Shown: positions 45,003-53,927 of the stretch, one piece after another
Layout: each line of letters begins with the position of its first letter
How positions within the stretch are numbered: position 1 is the first letter of the stretch
NCBI RefSeq assembly: GCF_003634705.1
Contig: NZ_RBWU01000003.1
Location: forward strand, 806,001-870,000
Origin: Actinomadura pelletieri DSM 43383
GTDB taxonomy: Bacteria; Actinomycetota; Actinomycetes; Streptosporangiales; Streptosporangiaceae
Reading direction: 5' to 3'
Length of the DNA: 64,000 nt
Position numbers and translations under genes: made by a program
The notes under the pieces: model-generated
Seen by the model: only the letters and a program-made list of their open reading frames with translations
Databases searched by the model: none
Told to the model about the DNA's origin: nothing

Positions 45003-45295
45003 ACGAACCGCCAAGCAAGCGCAGTGGGCCCGTCCTGCAATCAACACAACCTCAGCCCGCACCCGAACGCGTTACCCGCCCGGCGCAGCGACGCCGGAGG
45101 CGAGCGCAGCCGGGCGGATCGCGAAGCGATGCGCGTTCGCCCAGGGACGGTCACGTAGCGAGCCGCCAGGCGAGCGGAGTGGGCCGGTTCTGCAATCAAC
45201 ACAGCGAGCCGCCAGGCGAGCGCAGTGGGCCGGGCCTGCAATCAACACAGCGAGCCGCCAGGCGAGCGGAGTGGGCCGGGCCTGCAATCAACACA
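45003..45295. repeat. 46-bp tandem repeat tract and 155-bp duplication
   Basis: Three consecutive 46-bp units start at 45158, 45204 and 45250, each beginning GCGAGCCGCCAGGCGAGCG and ending CAATCAACACA. A fourth, diverged unit lies at 45003-45048, exactly 155 bp before the first, with matching flanks (GGTCACG and CGTTCGC blocks), so a larger unit was duplicated too. The core matches the tract at 7063-7511. The last unit contains the stop codon of the following sensor kinase. No protein coding is evident in 44862-45287. Confidence 0.85.
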
Positions 45296-46349
45296 GCGGG
45301 AGGCGGAGGACCAGGCGGGCGCCGTACGCGCCGTCGCCGACATAGAGGCGTCCGCCGTGCAGGACCGCGATCTGCCTCGCGATGGCGAGGCCGAGGCCGC
45401 TGCCGCCGTCGGCGCGGCTGCGGGCGGTGTCGACCCGGGCGAACCGCTCGAAGATCCGTTCGCGGTCGGCGGGCGGGATGCCGGGACCGTCGTCGCGGAC
45501 CTCGACGACCGCCTCCCCCGGCTCGGTCCGCACGGCCACCTCGATCATGCCGGCGGCGTGCCGTTCGGCGTTGGCGAGCAGGTTGAGCAGGACGCGGCCG
45601 AGCCGGGGCGGGTTCGCGTAGACCAGCACCCCGGACTCGGCCTTGACGGTGGTCGGGACGGGTGGGGCGCGGCCCGCCGCCACCGACTCCACCAGGGCGC
45701 CGAGGTCGAGGCGCTCGCGGTGGGCGAGGTCGCCGGAGTCGAGGCGGGCGAGGATGAGCAGGTCTTCGACGATGTGGTGCAGGCGGTCGACGTCGTTCAG
45801 GGAGCTGCGGAGCGTGTCGACGGGGTCGCCGTCGTCCGGGGCGTGGAGGGCCAGTTCGATGCGCGCCCGTAGCGCGGTGATGGGGGTGCGCAGCTCGTGG
45901 GACGCGTCGGCGATGAACGAGCGCCGTTGCAGGGCCGCGCTTTCCAGCTTGCCGAGGAGCGTGTTGACGTGGCCGGCGAGCCGCTCGACGTCGTCGCCGG
46001 TGGACGGCACCGGGACCCGGCGGTCGAGCTCGGCGTCGCCGATCACGGCCATGTCCGCCTGGAGCCGTGTCACGGGCCGTAGGGCCCACCGCATGGCCCG
46101 GCGGACCGCCCAGGCGATCAGGCCGACGCCGGTGAGGCCGAGCAGCGCCATGACCGTCGCGAGGATCCCGGCGGGCCGGGCGTCGGCGAGCAGGGACAGC
46201 GCGACGGCCGCCACGGCCACCGCGACCACCAGCAGGGAGCCGGCCGCGCCGATCGCGGCCGGCATCGCGCGGGCCCGCGCGGAACGAAACCGGTGGGGCC
46301 GATGGGGCCGGTGCGGCCGGACACGCGTTTCGGCGTTCCGGACCGACAT
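45288..46349 (-). CDS. orphan sensor histidine kinase
   Basis: 353 residues. An N-terminal Arg/His/Pro stretch (RPHRPHRPHRF) precedes two transmembrane helices (about 32-55 and 62-82), a HAMP (about 85-138), HisKA with phospho-acceptor His151 (ADASHELRTPITAL) and an HATPase (NLLANAERHA, DDGPGIP, GSGLGLAIARQ). There is almost no extracellular loop, so it senses within the membrane or cytoplasm. No response-regulator gene is adjacent. Its last codons (LC-stop) fall in a repeat unit. AAAGGAGG is only one base from the ATG. Confidence 0.93.
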   Translation of the reverse strand: MSVRNAETRVRPHRPHRPHRFRSARARAMPAAIGAAGSLLVVAVAVAAVALSLLADARPAGILATVMALLGLTGVGLIAWAVRRAMRWALRPVTRLQADMAVIGDAELDRRVPVPSTGDDVERLAGHVNTLLGKLESAALQRRSFIADASHELRTPITALRARIELALHAPDDGDPVDTLRSSLNDVDRLHHIVEDLLILARLDSGDLAHRERLDLGALVESVAAGRAPPVPTTVKAESGVLVYANPPRLGRVLLNLLANAERHAAGMIEVAVRTEPGEAVVEVRDDGPGIPPADRERIFERFARVDTARSRADGGSGLGLAIARQIAVLHGGRLYVGDGAYGARLVLRLPLC

Positions 46350-46542
46350 GCCTCCTTTGTACGCAATATCTGTCCAATGAATGGCAAAGCCCTTGGGGGG
46401 CGATCGCATTTCCCCGGTCCGTGCCCGGCCCGGTCCGGCGGCCGTCCGACCCGCCAGGTGGCCCCTCCCACCAGGGGCCTAGCGTGGGCGTCCCCGGACG
46501 GCCCGGCGACACGGGAGGCTTTGCCACGCTTTTCACATGCGC

Positions 46543-46562
46543 CAAGGGTGACAACACCCTTG
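46543..46562. promoter_or_regulatory. inverted repeat in promoter of the zinc-ribbon gene
   Basis: CAAGGGTG-ACAA-CACCCTTG, 8-bp perfect arms, about 53 bp upstream of the next gene's start and just before CTATAAAG. Position suits an operator. Inference. Confidence 0.45.
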
Positions 46563-46614
46563 CCCGCCTATAAAGGAGTCACGTGACGACGACTCCCGCC
46601 AGGGGGATGGGGAC

Positions 46615-46929
46615 ATGGGCCAGACGGACGAGCCGACTGTGGACCCGGGTGGGCTGAGCCCGGCTCAGCGCCTCGGCGACGCCTGCGTCGTCTGCCGCAA
46701 GAGGTGGCCCCGGCCGCGCGTTCGCGTCGGCCGCCTGCCGGACTCGACCGGGGTGTTCGCGTGCGACGACTGCGCACCCACTCCGCCGGTACCCCGCGCA
46801 CGGCGGGGCTCTCGGGGGTCGCGCACGAACGCCGGACGGCCCGTCGGGGAGCGGCCGTCGGCGATGACGACGGTGCCACCGTCATGGACGGACGCCGCCG
46901 TCGTGGAGGTCTCTCCAGGGAAAGGGTGA
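46615..46929 (+). CDS. small zinc-ribbon-like protein
   Basis: 104 residues. Cys24 and Cys27 (CVVC), then Cys50 and Cys53 (CDDC) separated by 22 residues, a typical CxxC-CxxC zinc ribbon. The remaining C-terminal half is Pro/Arg/Ser-rich and low in complexity. ATG after GGGGGATGGGGAC. No partner gene is evident; function unknown. Confidence 0.65.
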   Translation: MGQTDEPTVDPGGLSPAQRLGDACVVCRKRWPRPRVRVGRLPDSTGVFACDDCAPTPPVPRARRGSRGSRTNAGRPVGERPSAMTTVPPSWTDAAVVEVSPGKG

Positions 46930-47017
46930 CCCGGGCGTTCGGGGGGAAGTCCGGGACCACCCGTGAGGCGCGTCCGGCTGGGGGCGGTCGGGCGCGCCGG
47001 AGAGCCCTCTCCCGCCG

Positions 47018-48238
47018 CTACGTGTTCATCTTCGTGGACTGGATCCATGTCCGCGTCCACTCGGCGTAGTCGGTGCAGTCCTTCTTGTCGGACTCCTTGG
47101 GCTCGACCCCGCAGGCCTTCGCCGGCGCGTGCGCGAAGATGATCTCGTCGAGGTAGTCGCGGTCGCCGACATGGTAGGCGGCGCAGAAGCCCGGTTTGAG
47201 GCGGTCTCCGGAGCAGGCCTGCGGGTTGGCGGGCGCCACCCCCGTCCACTCGGCCACCTGCTGCTGGACGTCCGGGGACGCGGTCCACTGCAACCACTGG
47301 TACATGCAGTTCGGGTGCTGCACCCTCGCCCCGATCATCCAGGCGTCCATCCAGCCGGTCACGCCCTCGGACGGGATGACGCCCTGCACGGGACGGGAGG
47401 CTCGGTTCAAAACGTCCACCTGGTACGGCCAGGCCTGGCCCAGCACGGCCCGGCCGCCCGCGAACGCGCTGACGGCGTCGGCGGGCCTCTCCCAGTACTG
47501 CCCGACGTGCGGGCGCTGCGCGGCCAGGACGCGTCCGGCCGCCGCGAGCTGCTTCGGGGTCAGCGAGTACGGGTCGCGGATCTTCAGCTTGCGCCGCTCA
47601 CGCTTGAGGTAGAGCGCGGCCTCGGCGATGGCGAGCGGGCTGTCCCGCATGACCAGCTTGCCGGAGTACCGGCGCGCCTCGTCGGGGTCGAACAGCGCGG
47701 CCCAGCTGCCGGGCGCCTGGACGGCCCTGGTGTCGTACATGAGGAGGTTGACGCCCCACACGTACGGGATGCCGTAGTGCTTGCCGTCGCGCCTGAGCAG
47801 GCCGCGCAGCTTCGGTTCCAGCTTCTTGTAGCCGTCCACGAGGTCGGGATTGACGGGGGCCACCTGATTCTCGGCGATGAGCCGTCCGGCCACCTCGGGG
47901 GGCGCGGCGACGCCGTCGTACCGGCGGTCCTCGTCGCGCATGAGCTCGGCCATCTCCTCGGGCGTCTTGACGACCTTCAGGCCGACCTCGCAGCCCGTGC
48001 GCTCCTGGAACGGCGTGACCCAGTCGACGCGCGGGTCGGTCCTGCCGCTCTCGACCACTCCGGGCAGCGTCAGGAGGTTGAGCATCCCCTCGCCGGGACC
48101 GAGGGTGCTCGCCACCTGGGCGAGGCCGACCGGCTCCTCCTCGTCGCCGCCGCGGACGCCGAGACCCGCGGCGGTCAACGCGAGGGCGACCACCACGGCC
48201 GCGCCCACCTTCACCCGCATCGTGGTCTTCAGCCGCAT
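47018..48238 (-). CDS. orphan ABC-transporter binding protein (polyamine-type)
   Basis: 406 residues. N-terminal hydrophobic signal/anchor (about 5-25) without a lipobox Cys. The rest matches type 2 periplasmic-binding proteins of the spermidine/putrescine group: a substrate region NLLTLPG, WVTPFQERTGCEV, and KHYGIPYVWGVNLLMYDTRAV. Six Cys (TGCEV, PNCMY, QACSG, GFCAA, KACGV, KDCTD) fit three disulfides of an exported protein. No permease or ATPase accompanies it. It may hand ligand to a transporter elsewhere or act as a sensor. Confidence 0.85.
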   Translation of the reverse strand: MRLKTTMRVKVGAAVVVALALTAAGLGVRGGDEEEPVGLAQVASTLGPGEGMLNLLTLPGVVESGRTDPRVDWVTPFQERTGCEVGLKVVKTPEEMAELMRDEDRRYDGVAAPPEVAGRLIAENQVAPVNPDLVDGYKKLEPKLRGLLRRDGKHYGIPYVWGVNLLMYDTRAVQAPGSWAALFDPDEARRYSGKLVMRDSPLAIAEAALYLKRERRKLKIRDPYSLTPKQLAAAGRVLAAQRPHVGQYWERPADAVSAFAGGRAVLGQAWPYQVDVLNRASRPVQGVIPSEGVTGWMDAWMIGARVQHPNCMYQWLQWTASPDVQQQVAEWTGVAPANPQACSGDRLKPGFCAAYHVGDRDYLDEIIFAHAPAKACGVEPKESDKKDCTDYAEWTRTWIQSTKMNT

Positions 48239-48762
48239 CCCGCTCCCCGAGTTCGCGCTCCGGACGACCCCGCGCCCGCGTGCGGGGCCCCGTCCGGCGA
48301 GCGTAGCGTCTCCGATCACCGCGGGGGCGCCGGACCCGCCCGCACGCCCGTGTGGTCACCCCTACGGCGCCGCGCGACCCGGTCGCACAGCCATTCCCGT
48401 CCGCCCCGGCGACCGCGCACGAGTTGTTCGCCGGTATCGCGGCATTTCTCCGCCGACCGCGAGGCGAAACGGCCGGAGATTACCAGGGATCGCGTCGCCT
48501 CACCGCTCCGTTCCATCTCTTGAAGGTGAGAACAGGCTTGCCTATTGGCACGCGATTGGAGTGAGAATTGCATGACCGAGGGAGTCGGACGATTTTCGGA
48601 CGCGTTGTTAACGGAGAAACCACCGCGACCCCCGAGGGACGGCGGGTGCTGGCGTCCGCGCCATACACGGAGGTTGCTGGAGAGGGATATGGCGCGGGCT
48701 GCCGCCCTTCCCGGGGGTCGCGGCGGTCACCGGCGGGCGTGGCGAGGTTGGGGAACAGCGGA
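48239..48762. other. intergenic region, no recognised gene
   Basis: About 520 bp. Frames of 60-85 codons exist on both strands but have neither ribosome-binding sites with sensible spacing nor similarity I recognise. It includes the promoter of the binding-protein gene. I see no RNA gene. Confidence 0.5.
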
Positions 48763-49125
48763 TCACCTTGCAGTGCTGCCTGGCCACGCGATCGCCGGCA
48801 CCCGACCGGACGGCGACGGTGTGACGCCTTCGAGAAGGAGGAGATTCGAAGGACGTCGCACGTCAGGCCGGGGGTCTTCGCTGGACGGCCGGTGCGGTCG
48901 GGGCCGGCCGGGCTCGGCGGAGGCCGAGGAGAAAGCGGAGAGCGTGACCACCTCGATCCGTGCGATGAGCCGCTGCGGCGTGTCGGCCTCCAGGAAGTCG
49001 CCGAGGTCGCGGCCCCTCGGCGGCAGTGCCCACCAGTGGCCGGTGAACGGGCCGAACCAAATGGTCCAGCCCGGAAATCGCCTTCCGAGCGCGTCCGCCT
49101 CTGCGGTGTGGTCGAACCCGGTCAT
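48763..49125 (-). CDS. small Trp-rich hypothetical protein (paralogue of 18632-18862), extended
   Basis: 120 residues. The first 55 residues match the protein at 18632-18862 through FPGWTIWFGPFTGHWWAL and LEADTPQRLIARI. Residues 57-120 are Pro/Arg/Ser-rich and have no counterpart in the shorter paralogue, suggesting the original stop was lost and translation runs on. Start MTGFDHTAEADALG has AGGAGAG at 8 bases. Function unknown. A perfect 16-bp palindrome lies 88 bp upstream. Confidence 0.6.
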   Translation of the reverse strand: MTGFDHTAEADALGRRFPGWTIWFGPFTGHWWALPPRGRDLGDFLEADTPQRLIARIEVVTLSAFSSASAEPGRPRPHRPSSEDPRPDVRRPSNLLLLEGVTPSPSGRVPAIAWPGSTAR

Positions 49126-49212
49126 CGCGCGACTCTCCTGCACATCCCGCTCCACCGAACCCTGCGGCTCCGGACCTGGTGTTTTCTACGACGAACCCTG
49201 ACATTTAATTCA

Positions 49213-49228
49213 TCTCAATTAATTGAGA
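49213..49228. promoter_or_regulatory. perfect 16-bp palindrome TCTCAATTAATTGAGA
   Basis: AT-rich perfect palindrome in otherwise GC-rich sequence, 88 bp upstream of the small Trp-rich gene and beyond the 3' end of mmsA. MarR-type regulators often bind such sites. No MarR gene is in the window. Confidence 0.5.
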
Positions 49229-49343
49229 CAGTCAGATTGTGTCGCCGGACCCTGGGGCCGTCAATGGATGTTGGCATTATTCGTCCACCGCCGCGCGACG
49301 AAAATAAACGACGGGAACGGTGGAGCGGGTGCGACGGGCGGGG

Positions 49344-50843
49344 TCAGCCGCCGGTGGGGAAACCCAGGTTCACCCCGCCGTGACTTGGATCGAGCCAACG
49401 GGACGTGACGGCCTTCGTCCGGGTGTAGAAGTGGACGCCCTCCATCCCGTGCGCGTGGCTGTCGCCGAACAGCGAGTCCTTCCAGCCGCCGAAGGAGTAG
49501 TAGGCCATCGGGACCGGGATCGGCACATTGACGCCGACCATGCCGACCTCCACCTCGTTCTGGAAGCGGCGCGCCGCCCCGCCGTCGTTGGTGAAGATCG
49601 CGGTGCCGTTGCCGTAGGGGTTGGCGGAGATCAGCTCCATGCCCTCCTCGTACGACCCGGCCCGCACGATCGACAGCACCGGGCCGAAGATCTCGTCCTT
49701 GTAGGCGTCCATCTCCGGGGTGACATGGTCGAGGACGGTCGGGCCGAGCCAGAACCCGTCCCCGGCGCCGCCGAGGACCTGCGGGTCGCGTCCGTCGACG
49801 GCGAGCGTGGCGCCCTGCGCGACACCGCTGTCCACGTACGACGCCACCTTGTCGCGGTGCGCCCGGGTCACCAGCGGTCCCATCTCCGACTCCGGGTCGT
49901 CGCCGGGGCCGACCCTGAGCCCCGCGACCCGCTCCTTGATCTTCGCCAGCAGCTCGTCCCCGACCGGGTCGACGGCCACGATCACCGAGATCGCCATGCA
50001 CCGCTCCCCCGCCGAGCCGAACCCCGCCGAAACGGCCGCGTCGGCGGCGAGGTCAAGGTCGGCGTCCGGCAGGACGAGCATGTGGTTCTTCGCGCCGCCG
50101 AGGGCCTGGACGCGCTTGCCGTTCTCCGCCGCCGTCGCGTAGATGTACCGGGCGATCGGGGTGGAGCCGACGAAGCTGACGGCCTTGACGTCCGGATGGT
50201 GCAGCAGCCCGTCCACCGCCGTCTTGTCGCCGTGGACGACGTTGAACACGCCGTCGGGCAGGCCCGCCTCCGCCCACAGCTCGGCGATCCGGACCGACGC
50301 CGACGGGTCCTTCTCCGACGGCTTCAGGACGAACGTGTTCCCGCACGCGATCGCCACCGGGAACATCCACATCGGCACCATCGCCGGGAAGTTGAACGGG
50401 GTGATCCCGGCCGCCACGCCGAGCGGTTGCAGGATCGAGTAGGCGTCCACGCGTGTCGAGACGTTCTCGGAGAACCCGCCCTTGAGCAGGTGCGGTATGC
50501 CACAGGCGAACTCGACGACGTCCAGGCCGCGGGCCACCTCGCCCGCCGCGTCCGAGACGACCTTGCCGTGCTCGGACGAGATCAGCCGGGCCAGCTCGTC
50601 CCGGTGCTCGTGCACCAGCTCGCGGAACCTGAACAGGACCCTTGTGCGCTTGGAGAGCGAGGCGTCCCGCCAGCCGGGGAACGCGGCCTTCGCGGCCGCC
50701 ACGGCGGCGTCCACCTCCGGCCGCCCGGCGAAATCGACCGTTCCAACGACGCGTCCGGACGCGGGCTCGTAGATGTCGCCGCTCCGCGCGGCCTCCCCGT
50801 CGAACGGCTTCCCGCCGATCCAGTGCGTGACGTGCTTGCTCAT
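49344..50843 (-). CDS. mmsA: CoA-acylating methylmalonate-semialdehyde dehydrogenase
   Basis: 499 residues, an aldehyde dehydrogenase. Catalytic Cys282 (SAGERCMAIS). NAD-site motifs NFPAMVPMWMFP and FVGSTPIARYIY, and the C-terminal PIPVPMAYYSFGGWKDS, are typical of MmsA. The enzyme oxidises malonate or methylmalonate semialdehyde to acetyl- or propionyl-CoA. Its ATG shares one base with the stop of the aminotransferase gene (TGATG), so the two act in series: the aminotransferase makes the semialdehyde this enzyme removes. Confidence 0.95.
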   Translation of the reverse strand: MSKHVTHWIGGKPFDGEAARSGDIYEPASGRVVGTVDFAGRPEVDAAVAAAKAAFPGWRDASLSKRTRVLFRFRELVHEHRDELARLISSEHGKVVSDAAGEVARGLDVVEFACGIPHLLKGGFSENVSTRVDAYSILQPLGVAAGITPFNFPAMVPMWMFPVAIACGNTFVLKPSEKDPSASVRIAELWAEAGLPDGVFNVVHGDKTAVDGLLHHPDVKAVSFVGSTPIARYIYATAAENGKRVQALGGAKNHMLVLPDADLDLAADAAVSAGFGSAGERCMAISVIVAVDPVGDELLAKIKERVAGLRVGPGDDPESEMGPLVTRAHRDKVASYVDSGVAQGATLAVDGRDPQVLGGAGDGFWLGPTVLDHVTPEMDAYKDEIFGPVLSIVRAGSYEEGMELISANPYGNGTAIFTNDGGAARRFQNEVEVGMVGVNVPIPVPMAYYSFGGWKDSLFGDSHAHGMEGVHFYTRTKAVTSRWLDPSHGGVNLGFPTGG

Positions 50844-52147
50844 CAGGCGGCTTCCTCGTCGACGGCTTCCAGGGACGCGACCAGGATGCCGAGGCCCTCG
50901 ACGGCCTCGGCGTCGGTCAGGGTCATCGGCGGCGCCATGCGCACCACATTGCCGTAGAGGCCGCCCTTGCCGACGAGCAGTCCCCGCTCACGGGTCGCCT
51001 CCATCACGGCGGCCGCCAGCGGCGCGCTCGGCTCCCCGGTGCGCGGGTCGCCCAGCTCGACCGCGAACATGAGGCCCTTGCCCCGCACGTCCCGGACGAT
51101 CGGCAGCCGCTCGCGCGCCGACGCCAGCCCGCCGATGATCGTCGCGCCCTGCCGGGCCGCGTTGGCCTGAAGGTCGTGGTCCAGGACGTAGTCCAGGGTC
51201 GCGTTCGCGGCGGCCATCGAGATCGGGTTGCCGCCGAACGTGGAGATCCCGACGGCGTGCAGACCGTCCATCAGGTCGCCGCGCGCCACGACCCCGCCGA
51301 CCGCGAACCCGTTCCCGAGGCCCTTGGCGAACGTCATCATGTCCGGGGTGACGCCGTGGCCGCCGATGCCCCAGAAGCTCTGGCCGGTGCGTCCCCAGCC
51401 CGTCTGGACCTCGTCGGAGATGAACAGGACGCCGGACTCGTCCAGGACGCTCTTGTAGGCGGCGAACAGACCGTCCGGCGGCATCGTGAACCCGCCGACG
51501 CCCTGGATCGGCTCGGCGATCAGCGCGGCGACGTCCCCGCTGGTCGCGGTCGCGAGCACGTGCCGCAGGTCCTGCACGCACACGTCGATGTAGCGCTCGT
51601 CCGACATGCCCGCGAACTGCGGGAGGTGCCGGTCGGCGCCGTGCAGGAAGTGGACGTCCAGCGGCGAGAACGACACGTTCGTCCACGCGCGGTTCCCGGT
51701 GACGCCCGTCGCGGCGAACGACCGGCCGTGGTAGCTCTGCCGCATCGCGAGAACCTGCTGGCTGCGTCGCGCGTACGCGGCCAGCAGCAGCGCCGTCTCG
51801 TTGGCCTCCGTCCCGGAGTTGGTGAAGAACACCTTCGCGTCCGGAATGCCGGACAGGCGGGCGATCTTCTCGGCCAGCTCGATCTGCCCGCGCAGCAGGT
51901 ACGCGGTGGAGGTGTGCACGACGCCGGTGGCGAGCTGCCGTTCCACCGCCTCGCGCACCTCGGGCACGTCGTAGCCGAGCATGTTCGTGAGGATGCCGGT
52001 GAAGAAGTCGAGGTAGCCCTTCCCCTCGGCGTCGGTCACACGGTTCCCCTTGCCGCCGACGATCTCGATGGGGTCCTGGTAGTTGAGCGCCAACCAGGAC
52101 GGCATGACCGCCCGGTGGCGCGCGAGCAGTTTCGCGTGTTCCGACAT
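50843..52147 (-). CDS. class III aminotransferase (beta-alanine/GABA type)
   Basis: 434 residues. PLP-binding Lys275 in FAKGLGNGF, Asp in ISDEVQTGWGRTG (binds the PLP ring), and the glycine-rich phosphate site NSGTEANETALL. Related enzymes transfer the amino group of beta-alanine, GABA or beta-aminoisobutyrate to 2-oxoglutarate or pyruvate. Its place before mmsA and next to a PucR regulator points to beta-alanine breakdown, as in reductive pyrimidine degradation. Hydantoinase and ureidopropionase genes are not in the window. Confidence 0.93.
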   Translation of the reverse strand: MSEHAKLLARHRAVMPSWLALNYQDPIEIVGGKGNRVTDAEGKGYLDFFTGILTNMLGYDVPEVREAVERQLATGVVHTSTAYLLRGQIELAEKIARLSGIPDAKVFFTNSGTEANETALLLAAYARRSQQVLAMRQSYHGRSFAATGVTGNRAWTNVSFSPLDVHFLHGADRHLPQFAGMSDERYIDVCVQDLRHVLATATSGDVAALIAEPIQGVGGFTMPPDGLFAAYKSVLDESGVLFISDEVQTGWGRTGQSFWGIGGHGVTPDMMTFAKGLGNGFAVGGVVARGDLMDGLHAVGISTFGGNPISMAAANATLDYVLDHDLQANAARQGATIIGGLASARERLPIVRDVRGKGLMFAVELGDPRTGEPSAPLAAAVMEATRERGLLVGKGGLYGNVVRMAPPMTLTDAEAVEGLGILVASLEAVDEEAA

Positions 52148-52293
52148 GTGTCCAGTCTCATACCGTTCGGACGGCGCGGAAACCCGCAGAGTGTCACGAC
52201 CGGGCGTCTCCCGTTAACGCTCTGCTCGCGCCCGACACCCTGTCACCAATTGATCATCAGCCTTGACACCCTGTCCGGATATCATCGCGGGTG

Positions 52294-53910
52294 ATGCTGC
52301 CCACAGTCGACGACGTCCTCCAGCTCGACGCGGTACGCCGCGGGCAACCGCATGTCGTCGCGGGCGCGGACCGCACCGGCAACCGGGTCCGCTGGGTGCA
52401 CGTCGCCGAGGTCACCGACATCGCGCATCTGCTGCACGGCGGCGAACTCGTCCTCACCACCGGGATCGCGCTGCCGGACGAGCCGGAGCGGCTGCGCGCC
52501 TACATCACCGACCTCGCCGAGGTCGGGGTGAGCGGCCTGATGATCGAGCTCGGCCGCCGCTACCTCAGCGTCCTGCCGCCCGCCCTGATCGGCGCGGCCG
52601 AGGACCACGGCCTCCCCGTGATCGTCCTGGCCCACGAGCCCGCGTTCGTCGACATCACCGAGTCGGTGCACGCCCGGATCGTCCAGGACCAGTTCGCCGA
52701 GCTGCGCGCCTCGGAGCGGCTCCACGAGATCTTCACCCAGCTCTCCGTCGAGGGCGCCTCCACCGACGAGGTCGTCCGGCAGGTCGCCTCGCTCGGCGGG
52801 CATCCGGTCGTCCTGGAGAACCTCGCCCACCAGGTCCTCGCCGCCGACGCGAGCGGCGCCGACCCCTCGGAGCTGTTGTCGGCGTGGGAGACCCGTTCCC
52901 GCGCCGTCCGTCCCGGCCGCCGCACCGGCTACGACGAGGCGTCCGGCTGGCTGGTCACCATGGTCGGCGCCCGCGGCGAGGACTGGGGGCGGCTCATCAT
53001 CGACCTCGGCGCGCCGCCGTCGGCCCGCGAGACGGTCCTGATCGAGCGGGCCGCCACCACCCTCGCCCTCGGCCGCCTGCTCGACCGGCACGCCGAGAGC
53101 GTCGAACGCCAGGCCCACGGGACGATCATCGCCCGGATCCTCGCGCACGCCTACTCCGACCCGCAGGAGGCCGCCGCCCGCGCCCGGGCCCTCGGCGTCC
53201 CCCTGTCCGGCCGCCGTCTCCTCGGCGTGGTGCTGCGACACCGCGGCCCCGGCACGTCCGCGCCGCCCGTCGGTGAACTCTCCGCGCTCGCCGAGTCGGC
53301 CGCCGCCGCCTGCAAGGACGCCCGCCTCGCCGCCCTCGTCGGCGTCCTGGACGAGGGCGGCCCGCACGCCCGCGTCGGCGTCCTGGCCTCCCTGCCCGCC
53401 CGCACCGACGTCGAGACGGCCCTCACCGACGTCGCCACCCGCATCCGCAAGCAGTGCGGCGACACCGTCATGGCCGCCGGCTCCGTCGTCGAGACGATCC
53501 GCGACGTCCGCCGCTCCTTCCTGGAGGCCGAACAGGTCGCCGACGTCGCCGCCCGCGGCTCCGGCGCCCGCCTCTTCTACCGCCTCCCCGACCTGCGCCT
53601 GCGCGGCCTCCTCCACCTCCTCCGCGACGACGCCCGCGTCCAGACCTTCGTCGAACGCGAACTCGGCCCGCTCCTGGAGTACGACGCCCAGCGCGGCAGC
53701 GACCTCACCCGCATCCTGGAGCTGTACCTGGAGTCCGGCCGCAACAAGGCCGTCGCCGCCCAACAGGCGCACCTGTCCCGCCCAGCCTTCTACGAACGCC
53801 TCCGCCGCATCGAACGCGTCCTGGACGCCGACCTCGACGACGTCGAGTCCTGCGTCTCCTTCCACGTGGCCCTCCTGGCCCTGAGCTCCGTCCGCTGGGA
53901 ACGCCCCTGA
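52294..53910 (+). CDS. PucR-family transcriptional regulator
   Basis: 538 residues. N-terminal PucR ligand domain (about 1-125, starting LPTVDDVLQLDAVRRGQPHV), a GGDEF-like middle (about 300-400), and C-terminal helix-turn-helix (about 480-530: LTRILELYLESGRNKAVAAQ and LSRPAFYERLRRIERVL). Such regulators control purine, pyrimidine and amino-acid catabolism. It is divergent from the aminotransferase gene (about 146 bp), and probably regulates it. The ATG is preceded by a GTG in frame that could also serve. Confidence 0.93.
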   Translation: MLPTVDDVLQLDAVRRGQPHVVAGADRTGNRVRWVHVAEVTDIAHLLHGGELVLTTGIALPDEPERLRAYITDLAEVGVSGLMIELGRRYLSVLPPALIGAAEDHGLPVIVLAHEPAFVDITESVHARIVQDQFAELRASERLHEIFTQLSVEGASTDEVVRQVASLGGHPVVLENLAHQVLAADASGADPSELLSAWETRSRAVRPGRRTGYDEASGWLVTMVGARGEDWGRLIIDLGAPPSARETVLIERAATTLALGRLLDRHAESVERQAHGTIIARILAHAYSDPQEAAARARALGVPLSGRRLLGVVLRHRGPGTSAPPVGELSALAESAAAACKDARLAALVGVLDEGGPHARVGVLASLPARTDVETALTDVATRIRKQCGDTVMAAGSVVETIRDVRRSFLEAEQVADVAARGSGARLFYRLPDLRLRGLLHLLRDDARVQTFVERELGPLLEYDAQRGSDLTRILELYLESGRNKAVAAQQAHLSRPAFYERLRRIERVLDADLDDVESCVSFHVALLALSSVRWERP

Positions 53911-53927
53911 AACCCCTCACAATCCGT

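Noticed and set aside
45158..45295. Direct repeats as a CRISPR array
   Set aside because: The 46-bp units are contiguous without unique spacers and no cas gene is present.
48545..49383. Plus-strand frames between the binding protein and mmsA
   Set aside because: No ribosome-binding site or domain; antisense to the Trp-rich gene that has a clear paralogue.
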